64,000 nt of DNA from Pseudomonas lijiangensis (GCF_018968705.1 NZ_CP076668.1:2305001-2369000), one strand, 5' to 3'; positions 36,467 to 47,191 are shown, counted from the stretch's first letter. A program made the numbers and translations. The notes: generated by a model not told the origin, from the sequence alone.

Positions 36467-37482
36467 GCACTTTGAAAAACACCACGCCTGGCAGCGAAGC
36501 GCCGAAGAAACGCCTCACCACCTCGGCCATGATCGCCTCGATTGCCTCCGAAGGGCAGGCGACCCGTTCGGCTCCTTTCGGTCATGCCCTGGCGGCCCTG
36601 GCCGATCAGCGTCAGGACATCGTCGGGCTGTCTGCCGACCTGTCGAAATACACCGACCTGCATATCTTCGCCAAGGCGCACCCCGAGCGTTTCTACCAGA
36701 TGGGCATGGCCGAGCAGTTGCTGATGAGCGCCGCAGCGGGCATGGCCCGGGAAGGCTTCGTACCGTTCGCGACCACCTATGCGGTGTTTGCCTCGCGTCG
36801 TGCCTATGACTTCATCTGCATGGCAATTGCCGAAGAGAACCTGAACGTCAAGATCGTCTGCGGTTTGCCGGGCCTGACCACCGGCTATGGCCCAAGCCAC
36901 CAGGCCACCGATGATCTGGCGATCTTCCGTGCCATGCCGAACCTGATGATCGTCGACCCTTGCGATGCCCTGGAGATCGAACAGGCAGTACCCGCCATCG
37001 CCGCGCATCAGGGCCCGGTCTATATGCGTCTACTGCGGGGCAACGTGCCTCTGGTGCTGGGCGAATATGGCTACACCTTCGAACTGGGCAAGGCGAAAAC
37101 CCTCAGGACCGGTAATGATGTGTTGATCATTTCCACAGGCCTTATGACCATGCGCGCCCTGGAAGCGGCCAAGCAGCTTCAGGCCGATGGTGTGGACGTG
37201 GCGGTATTGCATGTTCCGACCATCAAGCCGCTGGACGAGCAGACCATCCTGGCCGAAGCCCGTAAACCGGGTCGACTGGTGGTGACGGCTGAAAACCACT
37301 CGATCATCGGTGGTCTGGGCGAAGCGGTGGCGGGTGTGCTGCTGCGTAACGGTGTGACCCCGACCTTCCGGCAGATTGCATTGCCGGATGCCTTCCTGGA
37401 TGCCGGCGCCTTGCCGACCCTTCATGATCGTTACGGGATATCAACCAACGCTGTCAGCCAGCAGATAAAAGCCTGGCTCTAG
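36463..37482 (+). CDS. Transketolase, C-terminal subunit
   Basis: A 339-residue partner of the preceding gene, holding the pyrimidine-binding and C-terminal domains. The pyrimidine-binding Glu is in YQMGMAEQLLMSAAAGMA, followed by PFATTYAVFASRRAYDFI and the substrate segment GPSHQATDDLAIFRAMPNL. The C-terminal domain has VLIISTGLMTMRALEAAK and HSIIGGLGEAVAGVLL. About 30 extra residues precede the domain. The genes are coupled by ATGA overlap, and a strong terminator follows at 37487. Confidence 0.9.
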   Translation: MSTLKNTTPGSEAPKKRLTTSAMIASIASEGQATRSAPFGHALAALADQRQDIVGLSADLSKYTDLHIFAKAHPERFYQMGMAEQLLMSAAAGMAREGFVPFATTYAVFASRRAYDFICMAIAEENLNVKIVCGLPGLTTGYGPSHQATDDLAIFRAMPNLMIVDPCDALEIEQAVPAIAAHQGPVYMRLLRGNVPLVLGEYGYTFELGKAKTLRTGNDVLIISTGLMTMRALEAAKQLQADGVDVAVLHVPTIKPLDEQTILAEARKPGRLVVTAENHSIIGGLGEAVAGVLLRNGVTPTFRQIALPDAFLDAGALPTLHDRYGISTNAVSQQIKAWL

Positions 37483-37486
37483 GCAC

Positions 37487-37520
37487 AAAAAAGGGGCGCC
37501 TGTTGAAGGCGCCCCTTTTT
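37487..37520 (+). terminator. Rho-independent terminator of the transketolase operon
   Basis: AAAAAAGGGGCGCC paired with GGCGCCCCTTTTT, loop TGTTGAA. It starts 5 bases after the stop and can also serve the small minus-strand gene that ends at 37536. Confidence 0.92.
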
Positions 37521-37535
37521 GTTTTCGGTGTCTGG

Positions 37536-37871
37536 TCAACTGCAGGCTTCGGCATGAATATCTTCAGCCGTTGAGTCTCGAATGATCGGGCCCATGCCGC
37601 TGACCGGGCGCGATTGTTCCAGGATCTCCAGCGTTGCTCCGGTACCCACCAGATTCACCGTACGGTTCTGGCAGTCATAGACGCGCTTTGAATACATCAC
37701 GCCCAGAAAACCTTCACGTTTGGTGACGACTACACGCTTCCCGGCGTTTCCGCTTTTTTCTACCAGAGCGTAGTTTCCGTTCGGATCGCTGGGAACGATA
37801 ATGTTTTTCTCGGCGGCATGGGCAGAGAAAACGGGGATCAAGAGTGCCAGCAAACAAGATTGAATTTTCAT
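37536..37871 (-). CDS. Small exported protein of unknown function
   Basis: A 111-residue protein with a clear signal peptide (MKIQSCLLALLIPVFSAHA, cleavage before AEKN). The mature 92-residue domain is mixed alpha/beta in appearance, with two Cys (YDCQNR and the near-terminal EACS) that could form a disulphide. A GKRVVVTKREGF strand and a DCQNRTVNLVGT strand resemble a pattern seen in many surface-adhesion-like small periplasmic proteins of Pseudomonas. No family was recognised. It is isolated between the transketolase operon terminator and an RND operon. Confidence 0.65.
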   Translation of the reverse strand: MKIQSCLLALLIPVFSAHAAEKNIIVPSDPNGNYALVEKSGNAGKRVVVTKREGFLGVMYSKRVYDCQNRTVNLVGTGATLEILEQSRPVSGMGPIIRDSTAEDIHAEACS

Positions 37872-38085
37872 CGGTGCTCCTGCGGATGAACTGCACTTTC
37901 ATTGGATCCAAAAGTACTCCTGCGGAACTTTTCTGAATAGCACCTGACTAGACCTTTCGTCGCTTTGAGGGGGAACAGAGGCTGCCGTTTGTCGCTTTTG
38001 GGTGTCTGGCGTTCAGATGTGGAAAGCTGGCGGCTCAGTGAGTACCGGTCTCACGACCTGTGCCCACTGAGCCCGATGAGATTTT

Positions 38086-41000
38086 TCAAGTCTCTTTCGA
38101 GGTATCCGGCAGTGCTGATTCAGGGCTTCGCTTGCCATGGAACAGTTGCGACACCATCACGTAAAACAGCGGAACGAAGATGATCGCCAGGATCGTCCCG
38201 GACAGCATGCCGCCAATCACCGCTGTTCCCAGGGCATTTTGTGCGCCTGATCCGGCACCGTTGCTCATGACCAGAGGCACACAGCCGAGGATGAAAGCAA
38301 TCGATGTCATCAAGACCGGTCGCAAGCGCATGCGGGCGGCTTCGAGTGCGGCTTCCACAAGACTCTTTCCGGCCTCGTGCTGCTCTTTGGCAAACTCGAC
38401 GATCAGAATGGCGTTCTTTGAAGCCAGGCCGATGGTAGTAAGCAGGGCGACCTGGAAATACACGTCATTGAGCTTCCAGGTCAGCATTGCGCCCAGCAGT
38501 GCGCCGAATACGCCCAAAGGAATCACCAGAAGCACCGAGACCGGGATCGACCAGCTTTCATAAAGTGCTGCCAGACAAAGGAACACGATCAGGATCGACA
38601 GGCTGTAGAGCAGTGTCGTCTGGCCGCTGGAGGCTTTTTCCTGAAGGGAAATGCCGGTCCACTGAAAACCTATACCTGCTGGCAGCTTTGCGATTGCCGC
38701 CTCGACGATCTGCAGGGCTTCGCCGCTTGAGGCGCGTCCGGGCATGCCCATACCGAGAATTTCCACCGACGGTACGGCGTTGTAGCGTTCGAGGCGTGGA
38801 GAAGCCAGCATCCACTCGCCTTTGGAAAAGGCATCGAACGACACCATGGTGCCGGCACTGTTTCGCACATACCAACGGCGGATGTCTTCCGGCAGCATCC
38901 GGTAAGTGGCTTCACCTTGCAGCATCACCTTCTTGATGCGGCCCTTGTCGATAAAGTCGTTTACATAGCTGCTGCCCCAGGCATTGGAAAATACCGTATT
39001 GATGTCATCAATCGAAACGCCCAGGCTTTCAGCCTTGTGCGTGTCTATCTCCAGTTTGAATTCCGGAGCATCTTCCTGACCGTTGGGGCGTATGGCGACC
39101 AGTCGATCATCCTTGCTCAAGTCGGCCAGCAACTGGTTGCGCGCCTGCATGAGTGCTTCGTGACCGAGGTTGGCCTTGTCCTGGAGCATCAGATCGAAGC
39201 CCGATGCGTTGCCCAGTTCAGACACGGCAGGTGGCGCGAAGGCAAACACCTTGGCGTCACGGATGCTGGCAAAGAAAGCACCGGCCTTTGCCGCCACAGC
39301 CGTGACGCTCTGATCCTTGCCGGTTCGCTGGTCCCATGGACGTAGCTTGACGAAAGCAAAGCCGACGTTCTGCCCGCTGCCGGCAAAGCTAAAGCCCATG
39401 ACGGCAAACATGCCCTCGACCGAGTCTTTCTGATCCACCAGGAAATGGTGTTCGACCTCTCGCAGGACCTCGTTGGTACGGGTCTGTGTCGCGCCTGGTG
39501 GCAATTGGACCAGAGCGAACAAGGTGCCCTGGTCTTCTTCAGGGAGAAAACCGCCCGGAAGCTTGCTGAATCCGAACACGACAGCGGCCAGCAGCACCGC
39601 GTAGACGAGCATATATCGGCGTCCCTTGCCCAGCATGTGCGTCACGACGCCCTGGTAGCGCTTGTTGCCCCGGTCGAATGTGCGGTTGAACCAGCCAAAG
39701 AATCCTTTGTTGGTCAGGCCGTGAGAGGGTTTGAGCATTGTCGCGCAGAGTGCGGGAGTCAGTACGAATGCCACCAGCACCGACAGGGTCATGGCCGAAA
39801 CGATGGTGATGGAGAACTGGCGATAGATCACGCCGGTCGAGCCCCCGAAGAACGCCATCGGAACGAACACCGCGGCCAGAACCAGAGCGATGCCGACCAG
39901 CGCACCGCTGATCTGTGTCATGGATTTGCGTGTGGCCTCCTTGGGAGGCAGGCCTTCTTCCTCCATGACCCGTTCGACGTTCTCCACCACGACAATGGCG
40001 TCATCCACCAACAGACCAATGGCCAGGACCATGGCGAACATGGTCAATGTATTGATGGTGAACCCGAAAACCGCCAGTACACCAAAGGTGCCCAGCAACA
40101 CCACAGGCACCGCGATGGTCGGGATCAATGTGGCGCGCAGGTTTTGCAGGAACAGAAACATCACCAGGAAAACCAGCGCCACGGCTTCGACCAGCGTCTG
40201 GACGACCTGCTTGATCGAGATCCTCACGAAAGGCGTCGTGTCATAAGGCTTCTGCACTTTCATGCCGGGCGGAAAAAACTTCTCCTGCTCTGCGAGGCTG
40301 GCATCGATTGCCTTGACCGTGTCCAGTGCGTTGGCGCCCGGAGCCAGCTTGATGGCCAGACCTGTCGCCGGTTTGCCGTTGTAACGACTGGAGGTCGTGT
40401 AAGACTCGGCTCCCAGCTCGATTCGGGCAACATCCTTGAGGCGTACCTGAGAGCCATCGGTCTGGGTGCGCAGCAGAATGTTTCTGAACTCCTCGGCGGT
40501 CTTCAGCCGGGTCTGGGCGGTGATGGTCGCATTGATCTGCTGGTTCGGAGCCAGTGGCAAGCCGCCCAACTGGCCCGCCGAGACCTGTGCGTTCTGTGCC
40601 TTGATCGCATTGGAGACATCAATGGGTGTAAGCCCGAAGTTGATCAGTCTGTTCGGATCGAGCCAGATGCGCATGGCGTATTGAGAGCCGAAGAGGGTGG
40701 TGTCGCCGACCCCATCCAGACGACTGATCGTTTCCTGCACGTTGGCCGCGACATAGTCGGCGAGGTCCGTATCGCTCATGCTGCCGTCTTCGGAAGTGAA
40801 GGCGAGCACGTTGAGGAAGTTGGTTGCCGACTTGGCAACGGTGACACCCTGTTGCTGGACTTCCTGTGGCAGCAGTGGCGTTGCCAGCGAAAGTTTGTTC
40901 TGCACCTGGACCTGTGCGGTGTCGGGGTCGGTGCCGTTTTCGAATGTCAGGGTAATGGTGGCAGTGCCCGAGGATTCACTGGTCGACGCCATATAGCTCA

Positions 41001-41223
41001 GTCGATCCAGGCCCTTCATCTTCTGCTCGATGACCTGGGTGACGCTGTCCTCCAGGGTTTTCGCCGACGCGCCGGGGTAGGTGGCAGTGATGGCGATTGC
41101 CGGCGGGGCAATGCTGGGGTACTGCGCGATGGGCAAGGTGAGGATCGACATGACGCCCGCCAGCATCACGATAATGGCAAGCACCCAGGCAAAAATGGGG
41201 CGGTCAATGAAAAAACGCGACAT
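38086..41223 (-). CDS. RND efflux transporter permease (MexB/TtgB-like, HAE1)
   Basis: A 1045-residue drug:H+ antiporter, full length. It begins [17 protein letters not shown] and has [36 protein letters not shown] and the proton relay [20 protein letters not shown]. The second half carries [18 protein letters not shown]. The sequence is closest in memory to P. aeruginosa MexB, an exporter of many drugs. It is second in an operon with its adaptor gene (15-base gap) on the minus strand; a TetR gene is divergent. No outer-membrane channel gene follows. Confidence 0.94.
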   Translation of the reverse strand: MSRFFIDRPIFAWVLAIIVMLAGVMSILTLPIAQYPSIAPPAIAITATYPGASAKTLEDSVTQVIEQKMKGLDRLSYMASTSESSGTATITLTFENGTDPDTAQVQVQNKLSLATPLLPQEVQQQGVTVAKSATNFLNVLAFTSEDGSMSDTDLADYVAANVQETISRLDGVGDTTLFGSQYAMRIWLDPNRLINFGLTPIDVSNAIKAQNAQVSAGQLGGLPLAPNQQINATITAQTRLKTAEEFRNILLRTQTDGSQVRLKDVARIELGAESYTTSSRYNGKPATGLAIKLAPGANALDTVKAIDASLAEQEKFFPPGMKVQKPYDTTPFVRISIKQVVQTLVEAVALVFLVMFLFLQNLRATLIPTIAVPVVLLGTFGVLAVFGFTINTLTMFAMVLAIGLLVDDAIVVVENVERVMEEEGLPPKEATRKSMTQISGALVGIALVLAAVFVPMAFFGGSTGVIYRQFSITIVSAMTLSVLVAFVLTPALCATMLKPSHGLTNKGFFGWFNRTFDRGNKRYQGVVTHMLGKGRRYMLVYAVLLAAVVFGFSKLPGGFLPEEDQGTLFALVQLPPGATQTRTNEVLREVEHHFLVDQKDSVEGMFAVMGFSFAGSGQNVGFAFVKLRPWDQRTGKDQSVTAVAAKAGAFFASIRDAKVFAFAPPAVSELGNASGFDLMLQDKANLGHEALMQARNQLLADLSKDDRLVAIRPNGQEDAPEFKLEIDTHKAESLGVSIDDINTVFSNAWGSSYVNDFIDKGRIKKVMLQGEATYRMLPEDIRRWYVRNSAGTMVSFDAFSKGEWMLASPRLERYNAVPSVEILGMGMPGRASSGEALQIVEAAIAKLPAGIGFQWTGISLQEKASSGQTTLLYSLSILIVFLCLAALYESWSIPVSVLLVIPLGVFGALLGAMLTWKLNDVYFQVALLTTIGLASKNAILIVEFAKEQHEAGKSLVEAALEAARMRLRPVLMTSIAFILGCVPLVMSNGAGSGAQNALGTAVIGGMLSGTILAIIFVPLFYVMVSQLFHGKRSPESALPDTSKET

Positions 41224-41238
41224 AGGGGACCGTCCGGC

Positions 41239-42444
41239 TTAGTTCGAGGCGCTGGCTGGCGCTGATGAGGGAGCGTTCGCAGTAACAGCCTTGGGCTGCC
41301 AGGGCGTCGTCTTGACTTCGGCACCCGGCTGGGCACGCGGGATGCCGTCCACCACAATCTGCTCGCCAGGTTGCAGGCCTGACCGGACCAGCCATTGGTC
41401 GCCAACGGTGCGATCGGTATCCAGGGCACGGAGTTCGAGTCTGCTGTCCTTGCCGACGACATAAACAACGGGCTTGCCTGCACTGTTGCGCGAAACAGCC
41501 TGTTGCGGGATCAGGATGCCGTTTTGTTGAGTGCCTTCCTGCAGCACCGCACGCACATACATGCCCGGCAGCAGTTCTGCCTGAGGGTTGGGGAAAACGG
41601 CCCGCAAGGTGATGGAGCCGGTATTCTGGTCCACTGTGACGTCCGAGAACTCCAGTCGCCCCTCGAACGGATACTGACTGCCGTCCTCCAGCATCAACCG
41701 GACTCTGGCAGCGGATTCACCGGACTTCTCCAGTTCGCCACGTGCCATGGAGCGCTTGAGGCGCAGCAGCGACATGCTGGGCTGAGTCACGTCTACATAG
41801 ATGGGATCGAGTTGCTGAATGGTGGTCAGCGCCGTGGTCTGACTGTCGGTCACCAGTGCGCCGGGGGTGACGGCCGATTTACTGATGCGCCCGGATATAG
41901 GGGCTGTGACTCGGGTATAGGCGAGCGTGATGCGAGCACTTTCGACGTTTGCCTTGGCGGCATTGACCTCGGCATTGGCCTGTCCCAGCTCGGCGTCGGT
42001 GTCATCGTATTCCTGCTGACTGACGGCCTTGATGGTAATCAGCTCCTTGTAACGTTCTGCCTTGAGGCGCAAGGAACGCTGATTGGCCTGGGCCTTGCCG
42101 AGGGTGGCCAGGTAATTGTCGTAACTGGCCTTGTAGGTGGCCGGGTCAATCCGGTACAGCGTTTCGCCTGCCTTGACGTCAGCCCCTTCGCGGAAAGTAC
42201 GTTCCTGAATGATGCCGTTCACCTGAGGACGAACTTCTGCGATCAGGTACGGAGTCGTGCGTCCGGGAAGCTCTGTGGTCAGGTCGACGGGCTGGGACTT
42301 GACCGTCGTGATGCCCATCACCGGAGTACCTTCTGCGGGTGGAGGCCCGCCGGGCGGGTTGCCGCACGCCGTCAGCAGCAAGGGTGATGCAAGCGCAAAA
42401 ACAATACAAAGACTCAGGCTGTGACGGCTGGCTACAGGGCGCAA
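41239..42444 (-). CDS. RND efflux periplasmic adaptor (MexA-like lipoprotein)
   Basis: A 401-residue AcrA/MexA-type adaptor, anchored by a lipobox (LLLTAC, Cys near residue 27). Motifs: TTELPGRTTPYLIAEVRPQV, RTFREGADVKAGETLYRIDP, an alpha hairpin rich in Ala/Gln, then TAPISGRISKSAVTPGALV. The C-terminal membrane-proximal domain ends with Ala/Ser repeats. First gene of the pump operon. The start has no strong ribosome site, which is common in such genes. Confidence 0.92.
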   Translation of the reverse strand: MRPVASRHSLSLCIVFALASPLLLTACGNPPGGPPPAEGTPVMGITTVKSQPVDLTTELPGRTTPYLIAEVRPQVNGIIQERTFREGADVKAGETLYRIDPATYKASYDNYLATLGKAQANQRSLRLKAERYKELITIKAVSQQEYDDTDAELGQANAEVNAAKANVESARITLAYTRVTAPISGRISKSAVTPGALVTDSQTTALTTIQQLDPIYVDVTQPSMSLLRLKRSMARGELEKSGESAARVRLMLEDGSQYPFEGRLEFSDVTVDQNTGSITLRAVFPNPQAELLPGMYVRAVLQEGTQQNGILIPQQAVSRNSAGKPVVYVVGKDSRLELRALDTDRTVGDQWLVRSGLQPGEQIVVDGIPRAQPGAEVKTTPWQPKAVTANAPSSAPASASN

Positions 42445-42486
42445 GGGCGTTCTCCGGGCGAGTGAGGAGGCGGTTGATTTTTAAAA

Positions 42487-42504
42487 CGGTACTGGTCGGT
42501 ATAC
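42487..42504. promoter_or_regulatory. Possible TetR operator between the pump genes and tetR
   Basis: Around 42487-42504 the sequence GGTACTGGTCGGTATAC contains an imperfect inverted repeat (TACTGGTCGGTA, 8 of 12 symmetric). It lies within the 138-base gap between the divergent adaptor and tetR genes. Assigned by position and partial symmetry only. Confidence 0.3.
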
Positions 42505-42582
42505 TAATAATGGCTTTTCGGGGCGTCAACCTAAACTGCCCAGTCTGGTGTACTATTGGCGACCGTTTATCAGGAGTCTCAT

Positions 42583-43245
42583 ATGCGCGTCAGGACAGAA
42601 GCCAAGCGCGAAGCCATCCTTGAAGCGGCTTCTCAGGTTTTTCTGGAGGCCGGTTTCGAGGGTGCATCGATGTCGCAGATTGCTGCCCGGGTCGGCGGCT
42701 CGAAACGCACGCTTTACGGTTACTTTGCCAACAAGGAAGAGCTTTTCGTCGCGGTTGCACACAGCGCTGCCGAGAGTCTGCTAGGCCCGCTGTTTGATTC
42801 GCTGGGGTCTACCGAGGAACCGCTGGTAGTGGTTTTGGCGAGAGTCGGCTACAGCTTGAGCAGGCTGATGACCGATGAGCAGACATTGCAGATCATGCGA
42901 ACGATGATTGCCATCTCCGGGCGAAGCGACATCGGTGAAATGTTCTACGCGACGGGGCCGGCCAAAGGGCTGAAGGCGCTTGCCTCTTACCTGGAAGGGC
43001 AGATGGAAGCAGGCACGCTCACCCGCAGTGATCCAATGATCATGGCCCAGCACTTCCATGCGTTGCATCAGGCTGAAATCCTGTTGCCGGGCTTGCTCGG
43101 GGTCCTCAAGAGCCCCACCAGTCAGTATCTCTGCGAGTCAACAGCCCGGGCATTGGGGGCTTTTTTCAATGCCTATGCGGTACTCGATCAGCCTTTGTCG
43201 GATGAGGAACTGGCGCAGGTGCTCAAAGGGGTTTCGCAGGCATAA
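42583..43245 (+). CDS. TetR family repressor of the MexB-like pump
   Basis: A 220-residue regulator; ATG 42583 follows AGGAG 6 bases upstream, and the TTG at 42556 is not needed. The DNA-binding domain reads EAKREAILEAASQVFLEAGFEGASMSQIAARVGGSKRTLYGYFANKEELF. The ligand domain follows the C-terminal TetR_C pattern. It is divergent to the adaptor gene, with the promoter region between them, so it is probably the local repressor of the pump. Confidence 0.88.
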   Translation: MRVRTEAKREAILEAASQVFLEAGFEGASMSQIAARVGGSKRTLYGYFANKEELFVAVAHSAAESLLGPLFDSLGSTEEPLVVVLARVGYSLSRLMTDEQTLQIMRTMIAISGRSDIGEMFYATGPAKGLKALASYLEGQMEAGTLTRSDPMIMAQHFHALHQAEILLPGLLGVLKSPTSQYLCESTARALGAFFNAYAVLDQPLSDEELAQVLKGVSQA

Positions 43246-43399
43246 GGAATAAATTGTGGTGTCGGTCTGGTTCGGTTTCTTCCCGTGCGATTTAACTACA
43301 TAGCACTACAGGTGTAGGACTCGCACCGTGTTATGAGTCTCTGCCTGCCTGTATAGTGCGCGAAACTGCCCCCTGTTACGGCCTCTTCAAGGAAGATCC

Positions 43400-46300
43400 A
43401 TGCTGGATATCACTGGCGATCATGTCGCCGCACTTAACGACACTGACCTCAGGGCGTTGGTTGGTCTTTTGTGTGAAGCCGAATTGGATCTGACAGGGCA
43501 TTCAACTGCAGCGGTGACATGGGGAGGCTCCCAGACAGCCCCCGATGGCGGGATCGATGTGCGGGTTGAGTTACCTGTTGGTGCGCTCGTCGATGGCTTT
43601 ATCCCTTCGGTCTCGACAGGTTTTCAGGTCAAGAAGCCTGATATGCCAAAAGGTGAAATCATCACCGAAATGCGGCCCAAAGGTGTCATCCGTGAATCCA
43701 TTGTCAAGTTGGCGGCTGTGGGCGGTGCTTACATTATTGTGAGCAGTAGCGGCTCGACAGCCGATAGTGCTCTTACCGAGCGCAATGACGCTATGCGTGA
43801 TGCGCTTTCCGGTGTGGCGAATGCCGATCAGCTCACAACGTTGTTTTATGATCGAGGCCAGCTCGCTACTTGGGTGCGTAGGCATCCTGCGCTGATAGTC
43901 TGGGTTAAGGAGCGAATCGGTCAGGCGGTTTCTGGCTGGCATCCCTTTGGTTCATGGAGCGCCAGCGATCGGGACGTGAAAGAGGAGTATTTGCTTGATG
44001 ACGAACCCAGGGTGACGATTAACGACCCTGAGGATGCTTCGGCTTTGTCGGTCATGGAGGCGATCGCGAGGCTTCGGACTGCCTTGGGTACGCCGCGCAA
44101 GGTTTTGCGGATGGTGGGTCTTTCAGGGGTAGGCAAGACCCGCTTGCTGCAGGCGCTATTCGATAAGCGGGTCGGGCAGGATGCTCTTCCAGCATCGCGT
44201 GTGTTCTATACCAACTTCTCGAATCATCCTGATCCACATCCACTGCGGGTGATATCGGACTTGATCGCCCGTCGCCGTTCGGCAGTGGTTATTGTCGATA
44301 ACTGCCCGCAGGATGTGCACCGTGGCCTATCCGCCCTTTGCCAGGCCCCAAATGGTCTAGTCAGTATCATCACGGTCGAATATGACGTGCGTGATGATCA
44401 GCCCGAGCATACTCAGGTCATCAAGCTGGGGCCTGCGTCATACCATCTGACGGCACAGTTGGTACGGCTTCGCTGCCATAACATCAGGCAACAGGGCGCC
44501 GCGACCATCGCGCAGGCTTCCGGCGGCAATGCAAGGATTGCACTGGCCCTTGCGAGCACCTTTAAGTCGTCCGAGCATATTGCCGGGATTTCCGATGATG
44601 AGCTTTTTCAAAGGCTGTTCGTGCAGAAACACCAGCCTGACGTAGCGTTGTTTCGCGCCGCCCAGGCGCTTTCAATAGTCTACTCGTTTCAGTGGGAGTC
44701 ATTGGCTGGGGAGGAGTCCGAAATCCCTTTACTGGCTGAGCTGGTCGGGCAATCCGCTCAAGAAATTTACCGGCATGCCCAAGAGTTGCTAAGGCGCGAT
44801 CTGATTCAGAAACGAGGCAAATGGATGGCGGTGTTGCCCCATGCTCTGGCCAATCGGCTGGCGTTAGGTCTGCTCCGGGATACTTCAGCGCCAATTCTTG
44901 AGCAGCAAATGAGTCGTTTCAGTGCGCGGATGCTTGTATCGCTCTCCACACGATTTTCGTTTCTTCACGCAGATGCTCAGGCGCTCGGAATCATCAAGCG
45001 CTGGTTAGGTACGGGCGGTTACCTTGCAGACCTGACAGCGTCAACGGACGAGCAGCTAGCAATGTTTCTCAATGTTGCGCCACTGATGCCTTCACTGGCC
45101 ATACGTGTGCTTGAGCGAGGCGATTATTCGCCCCGCATCTTGGGGCGATATGCCGCCTCTATTCACCGGCTGGCCTGTTGTGACGGGCTTTTTGAGCGCG
45201 CTTTCGATTTGCTGAAAAACGTTGCGGTGGACTCTTCTGATGCTGAGGTGGCAAAAAACGCTGCAGAGCTTGCTGCTTCGTTATTTTTCATGGGCCGAGG
45301 AGAAGTGTCTGTCCCTTGTGCGGGAAGGCTGCTGGTCGTCGAGCCCCTACTGATGTCTCAGGTGGTTGAATTCCGGACTCTGGGGTTTAAATGTCTGGAT
45401 GCCATGTTGGGTAGCGTAGGCCCTAGCACAACTGCTGCTATGAATTTCGAGGCATCATCCGTGAGCGAGGGGTTTGTCCCTCTGAGTGAAAAGGATCGTC
45501 AGGGCTGGCTGGACTCAGTGTTGGGATTCATATGCCAGTGCGCAGAAAACGAGGTGTTGAAGGCGGGATTGCAGGATTGTTTCGTTTTTGCGTTGCGCCG
45601 GCTATGTGGTCGGGAGCAATTGCTAGACACACTATTTTCATCCGTGAAAGTACTGCTTTCAGGGCGCTTTCATCGTGACGCTTGGGTCGCCGGCGAGCGG
45701 GCTCTGTTGAATGATGGAGAAAGCTTCAGCACAGCTCATCGAAAAAAACTGCGAGCGCTCATCGATGAAATGGGGCCGGTTACGCTGGAAGATCGGCTGC
45801 TTGCGATTGCTGGCGACGAGTCGATTGAGTTTTTTTGCGTTATGAAAGATGCCGGGCGTGGGCCTGATCCCTTGCAGGTCGGCGCTGATTTGGCAATGCA
45901 TAGCTCTGCATTTACTCGCCTATCTTCAATGTTGTTCAGCGGTGGTCTGAGCACTTGGCAAGTCGGTGAGGGTATTGCAGGGGCTTCTACGGATTTACCC
46001 GCGACATGGAGCGCGCTTGTCGAGAGTTTCAAGCTCGCGCCGGTGGCACCTGTCAGCGTTCGACTGCTGAAAGGCTTTTTGCATAAGGTAGAGCTTAACG
46101 ACAAATCGCTTGTTCAGGATCTACTGGACGGTGCTCTCCATGAACCGGCGTTACTGCCATTCATAGCGCAACTGCAAAACGCCAACAGTTTTGATGAGCG
46201 TGAGTTTCAGCGGATTATGACTGGGCTTGCAACGCACGGCATTCCGGTATCGAACCTAGCGCATCTAGCGCATTCACCGGTTGTTCTATCTATGTGGGCG

Positions 46301-47137
46301 GCAGATTTGAGTCGTCTGTTGCTGGCGCTCATCAAACAACCCGATAGCTTTCTTTTGGCGATGCAAATTCTCTCCTTGCGCGTCAATTTTGATTTAGGGA
46401 ATGACAGGCAAGTTGACCCGTTGCTGCTGGAAGCCGGTCGCACGGTTCTCGACCACAGCCAGTTCGTGAGCAATGCAGACTACAGCGATGCGCCGTTAAG
46501 CAGGTTGATCAAGCTCTGCCTGTCGCAACCGGAGCATGCCAGTACCGCCAGGGTTGTGTTCGAGCGCTTGAAGTGTGCTGTCATGCACAAAATCGTTCAT
46601 CCACTTGCTTACAGGCAGACAATAAGCGCCCTGATAACAGCGTACCCACACGTCACTCTGGATGTTTTGTTTGAAGGGGGAGCAAGTGGGCGTGATGAAC
46701 ACGCCTCAATACTGTATGTCTTCGATGAGGCCGAAAACACTCCGACTGACGGGTTTGCTACTGATGATGTCATTGATTGGTGTCAGCACGAGCCTGTTTC
46801 TCGATATCCCTTTGCAGCCCTGATCGTTCCGTTATTTCAGTATTCTGCCCTCAGTCAGCCAGAGTCATGGACGCCGCTCGCGTTGAGAGTTTTGAATCGT
46901 GCACCCGACCAGATCGCAGTGTTAAAAGCGTACGGGTTACGTTTAGGGCCACGTGGTCTGTTCTTGCGTGATGAATTGATGGGAACGTACGCATGCCTAC
47001 TTGGCAAACTTTCACTCCAAGTGAAACCCGAAAGCCACTCAACGATCCGCACGTTGCAGTTGCATTTACAGCAATCTGCGCAAGACCAGCGAGATGAGGA
47101 GGAGCAGTATCGTGAGTCTGAGGAGGGATTCGAATAA
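43400..47137 (+). CDS. Nuclease-STAND NTPase, Avs-like antiphage candidate
   Basis: A 1245-residue multidomain protein, with AAGGAAG before the ATG. Residues 1-130 form a PD-(D/E)xK nuclease-like fold: LLCEAELD (Glu26/28), PDGGIDVRV (Asp53) and FQVKK (Gln76-x-Lys78). A P-loop ATPase of STAND type follows: Walker A GLSGVGKTR (residues 240-248) and Walker B VVIVDN (296-301). The long C-terminal part (about 450-1245) looks helical and would be the ligand sensor. This order (nuclease, STAND NTPase, sensor) is that of Avs antiphage proteins. No known partner lies next to it, and its flanks are mobile-element debris. Immune function is an inference. Confidence 0.65.
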   Translation: MLDITGDHVAALNDTDLRALVGLLCEAELDLTGHSTAAVTWGGSQTAPDGGIDVRVELPVGALVDGFIPSVSTGFQVKKPDMPKGEIITEMRPKGVIRESIVKLAAVGGAYIIVSSSGSTADSALTERNDAMRDALSGVANADQLTTLFYDRGQLATWVRRHPALIVWVKERIGQAVSGWHPFGSWSASDRDVKEEYLLDDEPRVTINDPEDASALSVMEAIARLRTALGTPRKVLRMVGLSGVGKTRLLQALFDKRVGQDALPASRVFYTNFSNHPDPHPLRVISDLIARRRSAVVIVDNCPQDVHRGLSALCQAPNGLVSIITVEYDVRDDQPEHTQVIKLGPASYHLTAQLVRLRCHNIRQQGAATIAQASGGNARIALALASTFKSSEHIAGISDDELFQRLFVQKHQPDVALFRAAQALSIVYSFQWESLAGEESEIPLLAELVGQSAQEIYRHAQELLRRDLIQKRGKWMAVLPHALANRLALGLLRDTSAPILEQQMSRFSARMLVSLSTRFSFLHADAQALGIIKRWLGTGGYLADLTASTDEQLAMFLNVAPLMPSLAIRVLERGDYSPRILGRYAASIHRLACCDGLFERAFDLLKNVAVDSSDAEVAKNAAELAASLFFMGRGEVSVPCAGRLLVVEPLLMSQVVEFRTLGFKCLDAMLGSVGPSTTAAMNFEASSVSEGFVPLSEKDRQGWLDSVLGFICQCAENEVLKAGLQDCFVFALRRLCGREQLLDTLFSSVKVLLSGRFHRDAWVAGERALLNDGESFSTAHRKKLRALIDEMGPVTLEDRLLAIAGDESIEFFCVMKDAGRGPDPLQVGADLAMHSSAFTRLSSMLFSGGLSTWQVGEGIAGASTDLPATWSALVESFKLAPVAPVSVRLLKGFLHKVELNDKSLVQDLLDGALHEPALLPFIAQLQNANSFDEREFQRIMTGLATHGIPVSNLAHLAHSPVVLSMWAADLSRLLLALIKQPDSFLLAMQILSLRVNFDLGNDRQVDPLLLEAGRTVLDHSQFVSNADYSDAPLSRLIKLCLSQPEHASTARVVFERLKCAVMHKIVHPLAYRQTISALITAYPHVTLDVLFEGGASGRDEHASILYVFDEAENTPTDGFATDDVIDWCQHEPVSRYPFAALIVPLFQYSALSQPESWTPLALRVLNRAPDQIAVLKAYGLRLGPRGLFLRDELMGTYACLLGKLSLQVKPESHSTIRTLQLHLQQSAQDQRDEEEQYRESEEGFE

Positions 47138-47191
47138 CCTGATGTAGGGTCGTACACCTATACCCAAATGCGCCAGATCCATCGACCTGGC

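Noticed and set aside
39445..41265. 606-residue plus-strand frame across the MexB-like gene
   Set aside because: Antisense shadow of a full-length pump gene with the same Gln/His/Arg bias.
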